A DNA stretch of 64,000 nucleotides. Origin: Vreelandella piezotolerans. GTDB lineage: Bacteria; Pseudomonadota; Gammaproteobacteria; Pseudomonadales; Halomonadaceae. The stretch lies in the NCBI RefSeq assembly GCF_012427705.1, contig NZ_CP048602.1, forward strand, positions 372,001 through 436,000, read 5' to 3'. Positions within the stretch are counted from its first letter, which is position 1, and each line of letters opens with the position of its first letter. A model generated the notes under the pieces. The model did no database searches. It saw only the letters and a list, made by a program, of their open reading frames with translations, and was not told where the DNA came from. The position numbers and the translations under genes were made by a program. This document shows positions 11,347-21,378 of this stretch, piece by piece.

Positions 11347-11874
11347 TCAGATGGTAGCAGTGGCGGTGACATCGGTAGCACTTAAGTGCCGAATATCGCT
11401 CGTATTGAGGCGCGATAGCCACGTTTCGAGCGGTTGCTGGTGCAGCGTGATGGGCTGCTGAAGCGCCGTGGCGACCTCTGCCAGCGGTACGAGTACGAAA
11501 GCGCGGGCGTGCATCTGCTCATGAGGTACGGTCAAGCGGGGGTGCTGCAGGGTATGTTTTCCGTAAAGCAGCACATCTAGGTCTAGCGTACGTGGCCCCC
11601 AGTGGCGTAGCCGCCGACGCCGATGGCGCTGCTCCAGCGCCTGTAGCTGGTCGAGGAGCGCCAGCGGCGACAGGTGGGTCTCTAGGCAGGCGACGGCATT
11701 GATGAAGTCCGGCTGATCTTGTGGGCCGATGGGCGCCGTGGCGTAGAGCGATGACTTGGCCACTCGTCGCGATAGTGGCAAGGTGTCCAATTCCTGGAGC
11801 GCCCGCTCCACCTGCTCGATGGGGGTCTCTAAATTGCTGCCGAGGCCGATATAGCAACGCACGGCGCTATTCAC
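11347..11874 (-). CDS. folK: 2-amino-4-hydroxy-6-hydroxymethyldihydropteridine pyrophosphokinase
   Basis: Folate pathway enzyme that transfers pyrophosphate from ATP to hydroxymethyldihydropterin. The HPPK signature HWGPRTLDLDVLLYG is present and the N terminus CYIGLGSNLE is typical. I start it at GTG 11874 (MNSAVRCYIG, 176 aa). GGAGGG lies just upstream there, and the longer open frame only overlaps pcnB. The chosen start overlaps the pcnB stop by eight bases, which suggests translational coupling, as in Pseudomonas. Confidence 0.93.
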   Translation of the reverse strand: MNSAVRCYIGLGSNLETPIEQVERALQELDTLPLSRRVAKSSLYATAPIGPQDQPDFINAVACLETHLSPLALLDQLQALEQRHRRRRLRHWGPRTLDLDVLLYGKHTLQHPRLTVPHEQMHARAFVLVPLAEVATALQQPITLHQQPLETWLSRLNTSDIRHLSATDVTATATI

Positions 11875-13255
11875 TGTTGGCCCTCCGCGATTTGCGGCGT
11901 TTTTTACGACGGCGGTCGCCTTGGCTGGCCGGATCGCTGCCGACCTTCTGCAGGAGTCGGCGCTGCTCGTGATCGTCGCCTTTCTGGAACGACTCCCACC
12001 AGTCACCCAAGCCGCGGGGAATTTCGCCCGCCTGCTCGCGTAGCATCAGTAGATCGAAGGCAGCGCGAAAGCGCGGATGCTCTCGGGTTTGGAACGCGCG
12101 CTTGCCCCGTCGCATTGGCAGCCGTGCCTGAAGCTCCCAAATTTCGCGCATGGGAATCCCAAAACGCTTGGGAATGGAGGTGTGCTGGAGCTGGCGCGAT
12201 ACGACCTGCTGAGCCGCGGTTTGCAGGGCGGGCACGGCAGGCATGCCCTCACGCTCGAGCTCGGCCTGGCGGTGAACGACCGGCGCCCATAGAAACGCTG
12301 CCAGCAAAAACGCGGGCGTGACGGGGCGGTCTTCGGCGATACGCTTGTCGGTATTGGCGAGTGCCTGCTCAATGAGCTCCTCTGCCCAAGCGGCGTCGGC
12401 CATGGCCTCTTCGGCTTCCGGGAAGAGCATGCCAAACAGGTTGTAGTGGCTCAACAGGCGGAAAGTGATCAGCCCGTGGCCCGACATGAAGAGTTTGAGC
12501 ACCTCATCGAACAGGCGAGCCGGCGGAATTTGCAGCAGCAGAGGCGCAAGATCGTACATGGGCGCTTCGGTGGCGGGCTCGACAGTGAAGTCGAGCTTGG
12601 CCGCAAAGCGCACCGCGCGCAGCATCCGTACCGGATCTTCACGGTAGCGGGTGGCGGGGTCGCCGATCAGGCGCAGCGTGCGCGATTCGATATCTCGCGC
12701 TCCGTTGGCAAAGTCGTGGATCGTGAAGTCGGCAATATTGTAGTAGAGCGCATTGACGGTGAAGTCGCGGCGCAGTGCGTCCTCTTCGATATTGCCCCAT
12801 ACGTTGTCCCGCAGCAGCAAGCCATCGTCCGATTGGTGGGCGATATGGTCGCCGTGCTCGTCCTGAGGTTTGCCGCGGAACGTCGTTACCTCGATGACTT
12901 CGCGGCCAAAGCGTACATGCACGATGCGAAAGCGGCGGCCAATCAGGCGTGAGTTGCGAAATAGATCGCGCACCTGCTCGGGTGTAGCGTTGGTGGCCAC
13001 ATCGAAGTCTTTCGGCATTTTGCCCAGCAGCGCGTCGCGAATGCAGCCACCCACGAGATAGGCATCGAACCCGGCGCCGTTGAGACGATAAAGCACCTTG
13101 AGCGCGGCTTCACTGATTTGCTGGCGAGAAACGGGATGCTCGGAGCGCGGAATAATACGAGGGCTGGGCGCATCTGAGGCGCTCTCAGGGGAATCGAGCA
13201 GGGATTTCAAGTGCTCTCCCGGACTGTGTAATAAACGGGTAAATCCTTTAAACAT
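11867..13255 (-). CDS. pcnB: Poly(A) polymerase I
   Basis: Adds 3' poly(A) tails that mark RNA for decay. The nucleotidyltransferase motif DAYLVGGCIRDALLG followed by PKDFDVATNA supplies the catalytic carboxylates. The head domain, RNA-binding region and a basic tail (RRRKKRRKSRR) follow. The best start is ATG 13255 (MFKGFTRLLHSPGEH, 462 aa), because the 34 extra residues of the longer frame look unlike protein. No strong ribosome site is visible. It lies downstream of the CrcZ-like RNA, exactly as in Pseudomonas. Confidence 0.92.
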   Translation of the reverse strand: MFKGFTRLLHSPGEHLKSLLDSPESASDAPSPRIIPRSEHPVSRQQISEAALKVLYRLNGAGFDAYLVGGCIRDALLGKMPKDFDVATNATPEQVRDLFRNSRLIGRRFRIVHVRFGREVIEVTTFRGKPQDEHGDHIAHQSDDGLLLRDNVWGNIEEDALRRDFTVNALYYNIADFTIHDFANGARDIESRTLRLIGDPATRYREDPVRMLRAVRFAAKLDFTVEPATEAPMYDLAPLLLQIPPARLFDEVLKLFMSGHGLITFRLLSHYNLFGMLFPEAEEAMADAAWAEELIEQALANTDKRIAEDRPVTPAFLLAAFLWAPVVHRQAELEREGMPAVPALQTAAQQVVSRQLQHTSIPKRFGIPMREIWELQARLPMRRGKRAFQTREHPRFRAAFDLLMLREQAGEIPRGLGDWWESFQKGDDHEQRRLLQKVGSDPASQGDRRRKKRRKSRRANSE

Positions 13256-13412
13256 GCGGCGATGTCGACTCGCAGTGTATCGAAAACGGTTTCGAAAAAC
13301 GTGACCGTATGGAGGACGGTAAAGGGTTGAGTGTATCCGACCCCCTGGGGCTTGCAAAGAGCGGTTTGCAATGAGCCGTCGAACCTGACGTCAATGTCAC
13401 CCGTAAACGCGG

Positions 13413-13438
13413 AAAGGGGAGGCTACGTGAGCCTCCCC
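13413..13438 (-). terminator. Terminator of the CrcZ-like RNA
   Basis: On the minus strand GGGGAGGC pairs with GCCTCCCC across a 7-base loop and is followed by TTTCC. The T run is short but the stem is strong. It would end transcripts that start near 13898 before they reach pcnB. Confidence 0.7.
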
Positions 13439-13898
13439 TATAAAGCAGACAATCAGCATCCATGCTGCTGTTTTTATTCATGATGGCACATCGCCCTGAA
13501 TACGCACCGCAGTCGGCAGGCGTAAAGAACCACTCTGATTCCGACCGCCTCGTATTCAAAACAATAATCCAACCGCGAACTTTTCTCTCCCGGCGAGTTG
13601 TTATTGGCTCCGGGGGTGTACACCTATGCTGCTATTGTTGTTGTTCGGGTGCAGACCTTGTGTACGTCGCGTCCTTATTTGGGCACTTGCTGTGTATTGT
13701 TATTGTTTGCTGCGCGTTTGCTTGGCTCCGCTAGGTAACCCTGTGCTGCGCGTGCAAGTCATGAGACTCAAGCCAGTTGTTCTTGTTCGTGCCGTTATCT
13801 CTACCTGGCCTTGTTGTTTTTGTTTTGGCTCAGGTCGGGGCGGTGTCATGTTGTTTTTATTAGTGACTGACCGCGCTGCCCAGTTTTTTCTTCTTGCC
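13413..13898 (-). ncRNA. crcZ: CrcZ-like regulatory RNA with repeated CA motifs
   Basis: No protein gene fits this interval between cbrB and pcnB. The minus strand is studded with A-rich AAnAAnAA (CA) motifs, the binding sites of the Hfq-Crc repressor complex. They lie at 13598-13605 (AATAACAA), 13634-13645, 13695-13706, 13776-13786, 13811-13826 and 13851-13861. A sigma-54 promoter lies just upstream and a hairpin terminator downstream, which predicts an RNA of roughly 480 nt. Pseudomonas CrcZ has the same position, promoter class and motif repeats; it titrates Hfq-Crc and relieves catabolite repression. Function here is inferred from that parallel. Confidence 0.82.
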
Positions 13899-13907
13899 TA
13901 GTAATAT

Positions 13908-13923
13908 TGCACTTGCCGTGCCA
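13908..13923 (-). promoter_or_regulatory. Sigma-54 promoter of the CrcZ-like RNA
   Basis: The minus strand reads TGGCACGGCAAGTGCA, against the sigma-54 consensus TGGCAC-N5-TTGCA. There is one mismatch and the GG-to-GC spacing is exact. The predicted start is about 13898. CbrB, encoded immediately upstream, is a sigma-54 activator with a GAFTGA motif. Confidence 0.85.
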
Positions 13924-13996
13924 CTCATTTAATACTTTATGAATTTCAGTAGTTTGGCGATTTTCGAGTGGGTCAGGGAACTATTGGGAAGGGAAA

Positions 13997-14063
13997 GTGT
14001 TACCCGTTTTGGCGGCAATTTTGCGCAGCGTTGTGTGGGAAGGTAACAGTGCTCGGGTAACGA
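13997..14063 (-). promoter_or_regulatory. Putative CbrB upstream activator sites
   Basis: Three half-sites of type TGTTACC/GGTAACA lie 100-160 bases upstream of the predicted RNA start: GTGTTACCC at 13998-14006, GGTAACAG at 14042-14049 and GGGTAACG at 14055-14062. Their spacing and orientation suit an NtrC-type enhancer. The AT-rich stretch 13925-13975 between enhancer and promoter could bind IHF. Assignment to CbrB is inference. Confidence 0.6.
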
Positions 14064-14120
14064 ATTCCGGATATTTCTTAATCAAATCAATCTATTGGAC
14101 GTTGGTATTACGCCAAACGT

Positions 14121-15491
14121 CTACCGGCGTGCGGTCTTTTTCCGAGGGATCCCCAGTCTTTGGCGTCGTTCCCATAAGTTCTTGCGGCTAATGCCGAGTT
14201 TTTGCGCCAGTTCGGTTTCGCTCATTTGATCCTGATGTTCCAACACGAAGTGCTGAAAATAGTCTTCCAACGACAGGTCCTCCTCATCGACGGGGGCAAC
14301 TGCCTGGCTAGGCGAGGAGCTGGTGGCAGGTGGCTGGGAGCGGTGGGTAACTGGACCAAGTCCCAAATCGTCAGGGTGAATCAGGTGGCCTTCGGCAAGA
14401 ATTACGCCGCGCTCCAGCGCATTTTCCAGCTCGCGCACGTTACCGGGCCAGGGATAGTCGCGTAGGTCTTGGCGGGCCGCTCTGGAGAGCCGTAGCCCTG
14501 GGCGTTCGTGGCGTTTGCAGGCCTTTTCCAACAGGATATCGGCGATTTTGAGTACGTCGTCTTCGCGCTCGCGCAGCGGTGGCAGGGCAATCTGCATCAC
14601 GTTCAATCGATAGTACAAATCAAGCCGGAACTCGCCGCTTTTGGAAAGCGCGCGCAGATCACGATGAGTGGCGGCAATCAAGCGAACGTCCACATGGCGG
14701 GTTTCCACGGAGCCAATTTTGCGGATCTCGCCCTCTTGCAGTACGCGTAGCAGCCTCGCTTGGGCATCCAGGGGCAGCTCGCCAATTTCATCGAGAAAGA
14801 GCGTACCGCCGTCGGCAGCTTCGACCAAGCCGGTGCGTGCAGCGCTGGCACCGGTAAAGGCACCTTTTTCGTGACCAAACAACTCGGATTCGATCAGCGT
14901 TTCGGGGATCGCCGCGCAGTTGACGCAAATCAGCGGCGCTTTGGCACGCTTGCTCTGTTGGTGAATGGCGCGTGCGACTAGCTCTTTGCCGGTGCCAGAC
15001 TCGCCTTGAATCAGCACGGTGACGTCCGCAGGGGCGGTTTTACGAATACGCGTATACACCTCTTGCATGGCAGTGCAGTCACCGATCATGGTTTGGCGGC
15101 CTCCGCCCTCATCGGTGACATCTGGCGGCGTACCCTGCTGCATCGACTGCTTGTGCAAAATTCGCTCGACGGTTTCCAGAAGCTCAGTGTGGTCGAAGGG
15201 CTTGGCGACATAGTCGACCGCGCCCTGCTTGAGGGCATCGACCGCCGAACGCATGCTGGCGTAGCTCGTCATGATCAAAACGGGAGCGGGGGCGGCGAGT
15301 TCGATGAGCGTTGTACCCGGCTCTCCAGGCAGGCGCAGGTCGCTGATGATGAGATCAAAGTCGCTGAGCGGCTGAGCGCGGGCCTCTTCGGCGCTGGCCG
15401 CTTCGCTGACGTGATAGTCATGGCGCTCCAGTAGGCGCTTTAGCGCGCTGCGAATAATCGCTTCATCTTCAACAATCAGTATCCTGGGCAT
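14121..15491 (-). CDS. cbrB: Sigma-54-dependent response regulator CbrB
   Basis: NtrC-family activator paired with the CbrA sensor. A receiver domain ([20 protein letters not shown], phospho-acceptor Asp51 in ISDLRLPG) is followed by an AAA+ domain with [14 protein letters not shown] (sigma-54 contact) and [11 protein letters not shown] Fis-type helix-turn-helix ([21 protein letters not shown]) closes the protein. I start at ATG 15491 (457 aa); an ATG at 15506 is also possible. It overlaps the end of cbrA. In Pseudomonas, CbrB controls carbon/nitrogen balance mostly through CrcZ, whose counterpart follows here. Confidence 0.95.
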   Translation of the reverse strand: MPRILIVEDEAIIRSALKRLLERHDYHVSEAASAEEARAQPLSDFDLIISDLRLPGEPGTTLIELAAPAPVLIMTSYASMRSAVDALKQGAVDYVAKPFDHTELLETVERILHKQSMQQGTPPDVTDEGGGRQTMIGDCTAMQEVYTRIRKTAPADVTVLIQGESGTGKELVARAIHQQSKRAKAPLICVNCAAIPETLIESELFGHEKGAFTGASAARTGLVEAADGGTLFLDEIGELPLDAQARLLRVLQEGEIRKIGSVETRHVDVRLIAATHRDLRALSKSGEFRLDLYYRLNVMQIALPPLREREDDVLKIADILLEKACKRHERPGLRLSRAARQDLRDYPWPGNVRELENALERGVILAEGHLIHPDDLGLGPVTHRSQPPATSSSPSQAVAPVDEEDLSLEDYFQHFVLEHQDQMSETELAQKLGISRKNLWERRQRLGIPRKKTARR

Positions 15492-18414
15492 GGGGCAAGT
15501 GATCATCCTGTTGGTAAAGCGGTAGCCAAAGCGTGATGGCCGTGCCGCGAGGCTTTCCGGGAGGGGGCGACGCCACCTCTATTTTGCCGTGGTGCTCATT
15601 GATGATTTGATACGCCAACGATAGCCCAAGTCCAGTACCTTCACCCGCCGGTTTAGTGGTGGTGAACGGTTCGAACAGGCGGTGTTTGACGCTGGGATCA
15701 ATTCCATGGCCATCATCGACGACTCGCCACCAGGCGTGGCTGGCCTGGGTGCCTGCCTCTATGTGCACCGTTCCCTCGGGAGAGCAAGCATCTTTGGCAT
15801 TGCTCAGTAAATTTACCATGACTTGCGTAAGGCGCTGAGCATCGCCGCGCACCACAATGTCATTTTGGCAGCGGTTGGTAAAGGTGACATCCTCCCCTGA
15901 GCGGGCTAAATGGATCAAGTGCAGGGCGTCGTCGCTGACCGCGGTGAGCGACACCCGGGCGGCGGGAAGCGGTCGCTCCGGTCGTCCGCCATGGGCAAAA
16001 CCGACGAGGGAATTGACGATTTTAGTCACCCGCTGAGTGAGCTGCTGGATCTGGTCGGCGGTTTCCAAAAGCGCCGGGTCGTCGGTGTCGTAGCGCAGAT
16101 TTTGCGCCAGCGATGAAATGCCGGTGATCGGGTTGCCAATCTCGTGGGCGACCCCGGCGGCAAGCTGGCCAATGGAGGCGAGTCGCGCGGCGTGCACCAG
16201 CTCCTCCTCCAGCCACTTCATCTCGGTGTGATCCTCCACCAGAATGACGCTGCCGCCGCGACTGTCGTGGCCGCTAAGCACCGCTTTGTGCAGCGTCAAA
16301 AAGTAGTCTTTACCGTGCAGCGTGACCGCCTGTTTGTACAGCGGCGTTTGGCTGGCAGTCAGCACGCTGCCCAGCAGCGTGGGCCAGGGCGGCGGCAGGC
16401 TGTCTCGCCGAGAGCCGATGACGCTATCGCCGCTGATACCCGAGAGCAGCGAGAGCGCTTGGTTCCACATCAGAAGCTCGTCGTCGTCGCCCAGCACGCA
16501 CAGTCCCACCGGCAGGTAGGCCAGGGTCTGGCGGTGGTGGCGGCGAAGGCCATCCAGTTCGCGGGCAAGCCCGGTCAGTCGCGAACGGTAGGCTTCCAAG
16601 CGGCTTTCGACGAAATGGATGTCGTCAGTCACGGGGGCGTCATCGTGGCGGTAGGGCAGATAGCGGTCGACGATGTCCCGCGCCACCGAGGGGCCCATCA
16701 GGCCCGACAGGTTGGCCTGAATGCGGTCGCGTAAACGGCGCAGGGCATAGGGGCGTCGCTCTTGCGAGGTCAGGTTGAGCGCTTTCAACGCGCGGTCCAC
16801 TTCTCGGCTCGCGGCTTCGTCGCCCAGCGCTTGGGCCAGGTGGGCGGGGAAATCTCCCGCGGTGGCGGCTTCCAGCGGCAGACGTTTGGAGCGGATGACC
16901 GCATCCACCGAGCAAGCTTCCGCCGCCGAGCGCTCGCCCTCCGAAATGCGCGTAAATAGCGATACCACGATCAGCAGCACGATATTCACCGCCAGCGAGA
17001 TGAGGGTGGCGTTGTACCAGGGGGGGGCATCGGCGGGCATCAACAAGCTGAACGGCAGCGCGGGGAGGGCGATATCGAACAGCAGTGGCAGCCACAGCCC
17101 CCACAGCCAGACGCCGATACCGCCCATGAGACCGGCAATCATGCCCTTGCGGTTGGCACCGGGCCAATAGAGCAGCGCCAGCAGGCCCGGTAAACACTGC
17201 GCCATGCCGACGAACGCGGCCAACCCTAGGTTCGTGAGCGAGTGATAGCGCCCGACGCTTTCGGCAAACAGCCAGCCACCGACAATGACGGCCCCGACCA
17301 GTGCCCGGCGTAGCCACAGCAGCCAGCCGTAGAGGTCACTACGCGCCTCTGGCGGACGGGCGACCAGTACGATGTGATTCAACACCATGCCAGAGAGCGC
17401 GAGCGCAATCATCATCATCGTGCCGCTGGCGGCCGCCAGGCCCCCTATGAACGCCAGCGCGCCGACCCACCAATGCTCGGTCATTAGGTACGCCGCATAG
17501 GCGGCAAGCGGCACGCTCTCGTTGGCCGACTGCGCGGCCCATAAAATGAGCGGCACCGGTAGCGCCATCAGTAGCAAAAAGAGCGGCAAGGTCCAGCTCG
17601 CCTGCAGTAAGGTGTGGCGAGAGAGGCTTTCGGCAAAGGTGATTTGGAAGAGGTGCGGCATCATGAAGGCCGCCGCGAAAAACAGCAGCAGAAACGTGCG
17701 CCACTGGGGGGCTTCGAGCTGAGGCGTAGCCGCTTGGAGCGCCGCACCGGGGCCTTCCAGCCAGCGCTGTAAATCCTGTGGTCCATCAAACACCCACCAG
17801 AGTGCAATGGCACCGAGCCCGAGCATGGCCAGCAGTTTGACCACCGATTCGAAGGCGATCACGCTGAGCAGCGTGTCGTGGCGGTGCCGATGGTGATGGC
17901 GCGCGCCAAACAGCACGGCGCAGCCTGCAATGACCCCACAAAACAGCAGCGCGACGGCGGCGCTATAGCGGCTGCCGGTGAGCAGCTGCACGGCATCGCT
18001 CAAGGTTTGCACCTGTATGCCCAGCAGCGGCAGTACGGCAAGCAGACTCAATAGCGTCACCAGCGTGCCTGCCCAGCGGGAGCGGTAGCGAAAGGCGAAC
18101 AGATCTGCCAGCGAGGAGAGTTGGTAGGTGCGGGTGATGCGCTGAATCGGTACCAGCAGCACGGGGGCAAGCAAAAAGGCCCCCGCTGGCCCCAGGTAGT
18201 AAGCGAGGTAGCCGAATCCAGCATTCGCGGCTAATTCGATGCTGCCGTAGATGGCCCAGGCACTGGCGTATACGCCAAGCGCCAAGGTGTACACCATCGG
18301 GTGGCGAGTAATGCGCACCGGTACCCAGCCCCGCTCGACGGCCAAACCGCAGCCAAACAGCAGCCCGAGATAGCCAAGCCCCAGTAATACGACGCTTATT
18401 AACTCAGCGTTCAT
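15469..18414 (-). CDS. cbrA: Transporter-fused sensor histidine kinase CbrA
   Basis: A 981-aa sensor kinase. Residues ~1-500 form a sodium/solute symporter (SLC5-like) domain with about 13 membrane segments. A linker and PAS-like region follow (~600-720), then the HisKA domain with [15 protein letters not shown] (phospho-acceptor His757) and an HATPase domain with [10 protein letters not shown] and [12 protein letters not shown]. This architecture is specific to CbrA. The start overlaps the preceding 58-aa ORF by 11 bases in another frame. It phosphorylates CbrB; the signal it senses is unsettled in the literature, histidine being one proposed substrate. Confidence 0.95.
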   Translation of the reverse strand: MNAELISVVLLGLGYLGLLFGCGLAVERGWVPVRITRHPMVYTLALGVYASAWAIYGSIELAANAGFGYLAYYLGPAGAFLLAPVLLVPIQRITRTYQLSSLADLFAFRYRSRWAGTLVTLLSLLAVLPLLGIQVQTLSDAVQLLTGSRYSAAVALLFCGVIAGCAVLFGARHHHRHRHDTLLSVIAFESVVKLLAMLGLGAIALWWVFDGPQDLQRWLEGPGAALQAATPQLEAPQWRTFLLLFFAAAFMMPHLFQITFAESLSRHTLLQASWTLPLFLLLMALPVPLILWAAQSANESVPLAAYAAYLMTEHWWVGALAFIGGLAAASGTMMMIALALSGMVLNHIVLVARPPEARSDLYGWLLWLRRALVGAVIVGGWLFAESVGRYHSLTNLGLAAFVGMAQCLPGLLALLYWPGANRKGMIAGLMGGIGVWLWGLWLPLLFDIALPALPFSLLMPADAPPWYNATLISLAVNIVLLIVVSLFTRISEGERSAAEACSVDAVIRSKRLPLEAATAGDFPAHLAQALGDEAASREVDRALKALNLTSQERRPYALRRLRDRIQANLSGLMGPSVARDIVDRYLPYRHDDAPVTDDIHFVESRLEAYRSRLTGLARELDGLRRHHRQTLAYLPVGLCVLGDDDELLMWNQALSLLSGISGDSVIGSRRDSLPPPWPTLLGSVLTASQTPLYKQAVTLHGKDYFLTLHKAVLSGHDSRGGSVILVEDHTEMKWLEEELVHAARLASIGQLAAGVAHEIGNPITGISSLAQNLRYDTDDPALLETADQIQQLTQRVTKIVNSLVGFAHGGRPERPLPAARVSLTAVSDDALHLIHLARSGEDVTFTNRCQNDIVVRGDAQRLTQVMVNLLSNAKDACSPEGTVHIEAGTQASHAWWRVVDDGHGIDPSVKHRLFEPFTTTKPAGEGTGLGLSLAYQIINEHHGKIEVASPPPGKPRGTAITLWLPLYQQDDHLPHAQDTDC

Positions 18415-18580
18415 CCAGTTTCCTTTTCTGCTCGAGCCAGAGCGTCAGAGCTATCAACACTCCCCAGATGGCAAACGGGCGGTACCAGGCAACGCTCGGG
18501 TCAGCCCAGCCATCCATGAACAGCGGGGAAAGCAGATACCCGCCAAAGACGAGAAATAGCATGATGCGGTAGACGTACAT
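18404..18580 (-). CDS. cbrX: Small membrane protein upstream of cbrA (CbrX-like)
   Basis: A 58-aa ORF starting MYVYRIMLFLVFGGYLL and ending [10 protein letters not shown]. Two hydrophobic segments (~5-21 and ~35-50) suggest a small inner-membrane protein. It starts one base after the gluQ stop and overlaps the cbrA start by 11 bases, so cbrA translation is probably coupled to it. Pseudomonas has a small ORF in the same place, reported as cbrX. Identity rests on position and size, not on a sequence comparison. Confidence 0.8.
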   Translation of the reverse strand: MYVYRIMLFLVFGGYLLSPLFMDGWADPSVAWYRPFAIWGVLIALTLWLEQKRKLDER

Positions 18581-18581
18581 C

Positions 18582-19481
18582 TTACGGCTCCGGTGGGGCA
18601 GAGCGGTGGGGCTGCGGTGCCAAATGTGCCACTGACCAGTGATCGATGGCCCATCGTAACTGGACCTCGGGGGGCTCCTCGACGAGCGCTGGCGGTGGCG
18701 CCTGATCGAGCAGCTGCAGCGCTTGAAACAGCTGGCGACGAATCCCGCGGCTCTCCTCGGCCAGGGCAGGGGCGAGGTTTTGCTTGGAGAGCTTTTGGCC
18801 GCCCGCCGTGACCACCAGCGGCAGATGCAGATAGCGCGGCGTAGGCACCTGTAGCGCTGCTTGTAACTGCTGCTGCCAAGGCGTGTTATCCAGCAAGTCG
18901 ACTCCCCGTACGATGTCGCTGATGCCCTGATGGGCGTCGTCCACGACCACCGCGAGCTGATAGGCCCATAATTGATCTTTGCGCTTCAACACGACATCGC
19001 CCAGGTCGGCGGGGTCGAAGTGCTGCTCGCCGAACAGTCGGTCGTTCCAACCGACGGGGCGTTGGGCGAGGTCGCTTCGCAACCGCCAGGCGACTGGCTG
19101 GCTGGCATCGCACACGCCGTCTCGGCACCAGCCGGGGTAGATGTCGAAGGCCTGCCACTGCTTGCGTGAGCAGCTGCAGGGGTACGCCAGCCCCCGATCG
19201 ATGAGCTGCTCAAGCGCGTGTTGATAGGCGTCATGACGCTGGCGTTGCCACATGACGTCCTCATCCCATGTCAGGCCAAAAGCCTCCAGCTGGCGCAAAA
19301 TGGTGCTGTCCGTGCCCTCGGGGCAGCGCGGCGGGTCGATGTCTTCGATACGTACCAGCCACTGGCCCCCCGCAGCGCGGGCATCCAAATAGCTGCCGAG
19401 CGCGGCCACCAGCGAGCCAAGATGCAGGGGCCCGGAGGGGGTAGGGGCGAAGCGTCCTCGGTAGTGAGCGGTGGCAGTCAT
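18582..19481 (-). CDS. gluQ: Glutamyl-Q tRNA(Asp) synthetase
   Basis: A truncated GluRS-like enzyme that loads glutamate onto queuosine in tRNA-Asp. The HIGH-type motif is [14 protein letters not shown], the KMSKS-type motif is KLSKQN, and the cysteine cluster PCSCSRKQW...YPGWC forms the zinc site. No anticodon-binding domain is present, as expected. ATG 19481 ([14 protein letters not shown], 299 aa) is preferred; the 22 extra upstream residues are not conserved-looking. It follows dksA, with a terminator between them. Confidence 0.94.
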   Translation of the reverse strand: MTATAHYRGRFAPTPSGPLHLGSLVAALGSYLDARAAGGQWLVRIEDIDPPRCPEGTDSTILRQLEAFGLTWDEDVMWQRQRHDAYQHALEQLIDRGLAYPCSCSRKQWQAFDIYPGWCRDGVCDASQPVAWRLRSDLAQRPVGWNDRLFGEQHFDPADLGDVVLKRKDQLWAYQLAVVVDDAHQGISDIVRGVDLLDNTPWQQQLQAALQVPTPRYLHLPLVVTAGGQKLSKQNLAPALAEESRGIRRQLFQALQLLDQAPPPALVEEPPEVQLRWAIDHWSVAHLAPQPHRSAPPEP

Positions 19482-19535
19482 GGCAATCCGTGCGTGAAAA
19501 CGGTAAAGCAGTAAGTAGAGAACAAGATGACAAAC

Positions 19536-19562
19536 AAAAACGGGCACCTCAAGGGTGCCCGC
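19536..19562 (-). terminator. Terminator between dksA and gluQ
   Basis: On the minus strand CGGGCACC-CTTGA-GGTGCCCG is followed by TTTTTG. It should make gluQ expression depend on read-through from dksA or on an internal promoter. A similar dksA-gluQ terminator is known in enteric bacteria. Confidence 0.88.
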
Positions 19563-19593
19563 TGTCGACCATCTTAGCAGGATGGCAGGGTGC

Positions 19594-20031
19594 TCAACCG
19601 CCCAGCTGTTTCTCTTTTAGCTCGGCCAAGGTTTTGCAGTCGACGCACAGTGTGGCCGTGGGCCGTGCTTCCAGGCGGCGAATACCGATTTCCACGCCGC
19701 AGGCTTCGCAAAAACCGTAGTCGTCATCATCGATCTTTTCGATGGTTTCGTTGATTTTCTTCAGCAGCTTGCGCTCGCGGTCCCGGGTACGCAGTTCCAG
19801 GCTAAAGCCCTCTTCCTGCGTGGCGCGGTCAGCGGGGTCGGCATAGTTGTTAGCATCTTCCTGCAGGTGGCGTACGGTACGATCCACCTCTTCCATGAGG
19901 TCCTGTTTCCAGTCCAGAAGCAGCTGGCGGAAGTGCGCGAGCTGCTTCTCGTTCATATACTCTTCACCCGGTGCCGGCTCATACGGTGTGAAGGACTTGG
20001 ACGCTTCCGGTTTCTTTTCCGCTACTGGCAT
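19594..20031 (-). CDS. dksA: RNA polymerase-binding transcription factor DksA
   Basis: Binds the RNA polymerase secondary channel and works with ppGpp on rRNA and amino-acid promoters. The coiled-coil tip motif [10 protein letters not shown] and the zinc finger CEAC...CVDC are present. Start ATG 20031 ([14 protein letters not shown], 145 aa) has AAGGGG upstream; the longer open frame extends into non-coding leader. First gene of the dksA-gluQ-cbrXAB block. Confidence 0.96.
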   Translation of the reverse strand: MPVAEKKPEASKSFTPYEPAPGEEYMNEKQLAHFRQLLLDWKQDLMEEVDRTVRHLQEDANNYADPADRATQEEGFSLELRTRDRERKLLKKINETIEKIDDDDYGFCEACGVEIGIRRLEARPTATLCVDCKTLAELKEKQLGG

Positions 20032-20217
20032 GGGAGTGCCCCTTACGTATGTGACTGCTGATCGACCATGAGCGTGTGCCACGATCTCACGCCAAAGGGA
20101 TGCTTGTTTAGCTGAAAATTGCGCGCGATGCAAGCATAATAGTGCGCTTTCGACCATGGTCCCACATCTTGTACGACCTGCGTCATGGTTTAACTACTGC
20201 TAGGTGAAGGAGCCGTT

Positions 20218-21378
20218 ATGGCCTGGAATTCGCGTGTCGATCACGTTGCGCCTTTTCGCGTAATGCACTTATTGGAAATGGCTCAGGCGCGTGAAGCGGC
20301 AGGCCATGACGTGATTCACCTGGAAGTGGGCGAACCTGATTTCGCAACGCCCGCCCCGATCGTCGCCGCCGGGCAGCAGGCGCTGGCCAGCGGCAGAACA
20401 CGCTACACCCCCGCCGCCGGTTTAGCGTCGCTGCGCGAGGCCATTGCCGGGCACTACGCCGAGCACTTCAACGCCACGGTTGACCCCGCCCGTATTCTGG
20501 TCACCCCCGGTGCGTCTGGCGCACTGCTGCTGGCCAGCCAGCTGCTTGTCGAAAATGGTGATCGAGTGCTAATGGCTGACCCAAACTATCCGTGTAACCG
20601 CCACTTCATGGCGCTGGCAGGGGCCGAGGTCGACGCCGTGTCGGTAGGGCGTGATAGCGGCTGGCAGCTCACCGCACCGCTGATCGAGCAGCACTGGCAG
20701 GCCAACACGCGTATAGCCATGCTGGCAAGCCCCTCCAACCCGACCGGGCATACGCTGGATGCCCCGGCGCTCGCCAAGGTGATCGACACCGTGGCTGCCA
20801 AGGGTGGCGACGTCATCGTCGACGAGATCTACCAGGGGCTGAATTACGATGACGCGCCGCTGTCGGCCACGTCATTGTCAGATGACGCTTTTGTGGTGAA
20901 CAGCTTCTCCAAGTACTTCGGCATGACCGGCTGGCGCTTGGGTTGGCTGGTGGCGCCAGAGCAGGCCGTCGAGCCGCTGACCCGGCTGGCGCAAAACGTC
21001 TTTCTCGCCGCACCGACGCCCTCCCAGCACGCGGCGCTGGCGGCGTTTACTCCCGAGTGCCGGGATATTCTGGAAACCCGTCGCGCTACTCTCAAACAGC
21101 GTCGCCAAGTACTACTGGATGGCTTGGCCGAGCTAGGGTTAGCGCCGGATTTGCCGCCTCAGGGGGCGTTCTATCTCTGGCTGGATATCTCCCGCTACAG
21201 CCGTGACAGCCAAGCCTTCTGCGAGCGCCTGCTCGTGGAGGAGAATGTCGCCATCACCCCGGGGATCGATTTTGCCGTACAGGGCGGCGAGCATCATGTG
21301 CGCATCGCCTTCACTAACGACGTGGCACGGCTGCAGGAGGCCGTAGTGCGCATTGCGCGCTTCGTGAGCCGCTTATGA
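20218..21378 (+). CDS. Class I/II PLP-dependent aminotransferase
   Basis: Fold-type I aminotransferase of 386 aa. Motifs are NPTGHTLDAP, DEIYQGLNY and SFSKYFGMTGWRLGW, whose Lys carries pyridoxal phosphate. A terminal Arg (HVRIAFTN) would bind the substrate carboxylate. Specificity cannot be told; relatives act on aspartate, alanine or aromatic amino acids. AAGGAG precedes ATG 20218. The stop overlaps the sfsA start by four bases (ATGA), so the two form an operon. Confidence 0.9.
   Translation: MAWNSRVDHVAPFRVMHLLEMAQAREAAGHDVIHLEVGEPDFATPAPIVAAGQQALASGRTRYTPAAGLASLREAIAGHYAEHFNATVDPARILVTPGASGALLLASQLLVENGDRVLMADPNYPCNRHFMALAGAEVDAVSVGRDSGWQLTAPLIEQHWQANTRIAMLASPSNPTGHTLDAPALAKVIDTVAAKGGDVIVDEIYQGLNYDDAPLSATSLSDDAFVVNSFSKYFGMTGWRLGWLVAPEQAVEPLTRLAQNVFLAAPTPSQHAALAAFTPECRDILETRRATLKQRRQVLLDGLAELGLAPDLPPQGAFYLWLDISRYSRDSQAFCERLLVEENVAITPGIDFAVQGGEHHVRIAFTNDVARLQEAVVRIARFVSRL

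Noticed and set aside
13462..13901. Plus-strand Leu/Cys/Val-rich open frames
   Set aside because: They are the complement of the CA-rich CrcZ-like RNA; the T-rich codons create hydrophobic shadows and there is no ribosome site.
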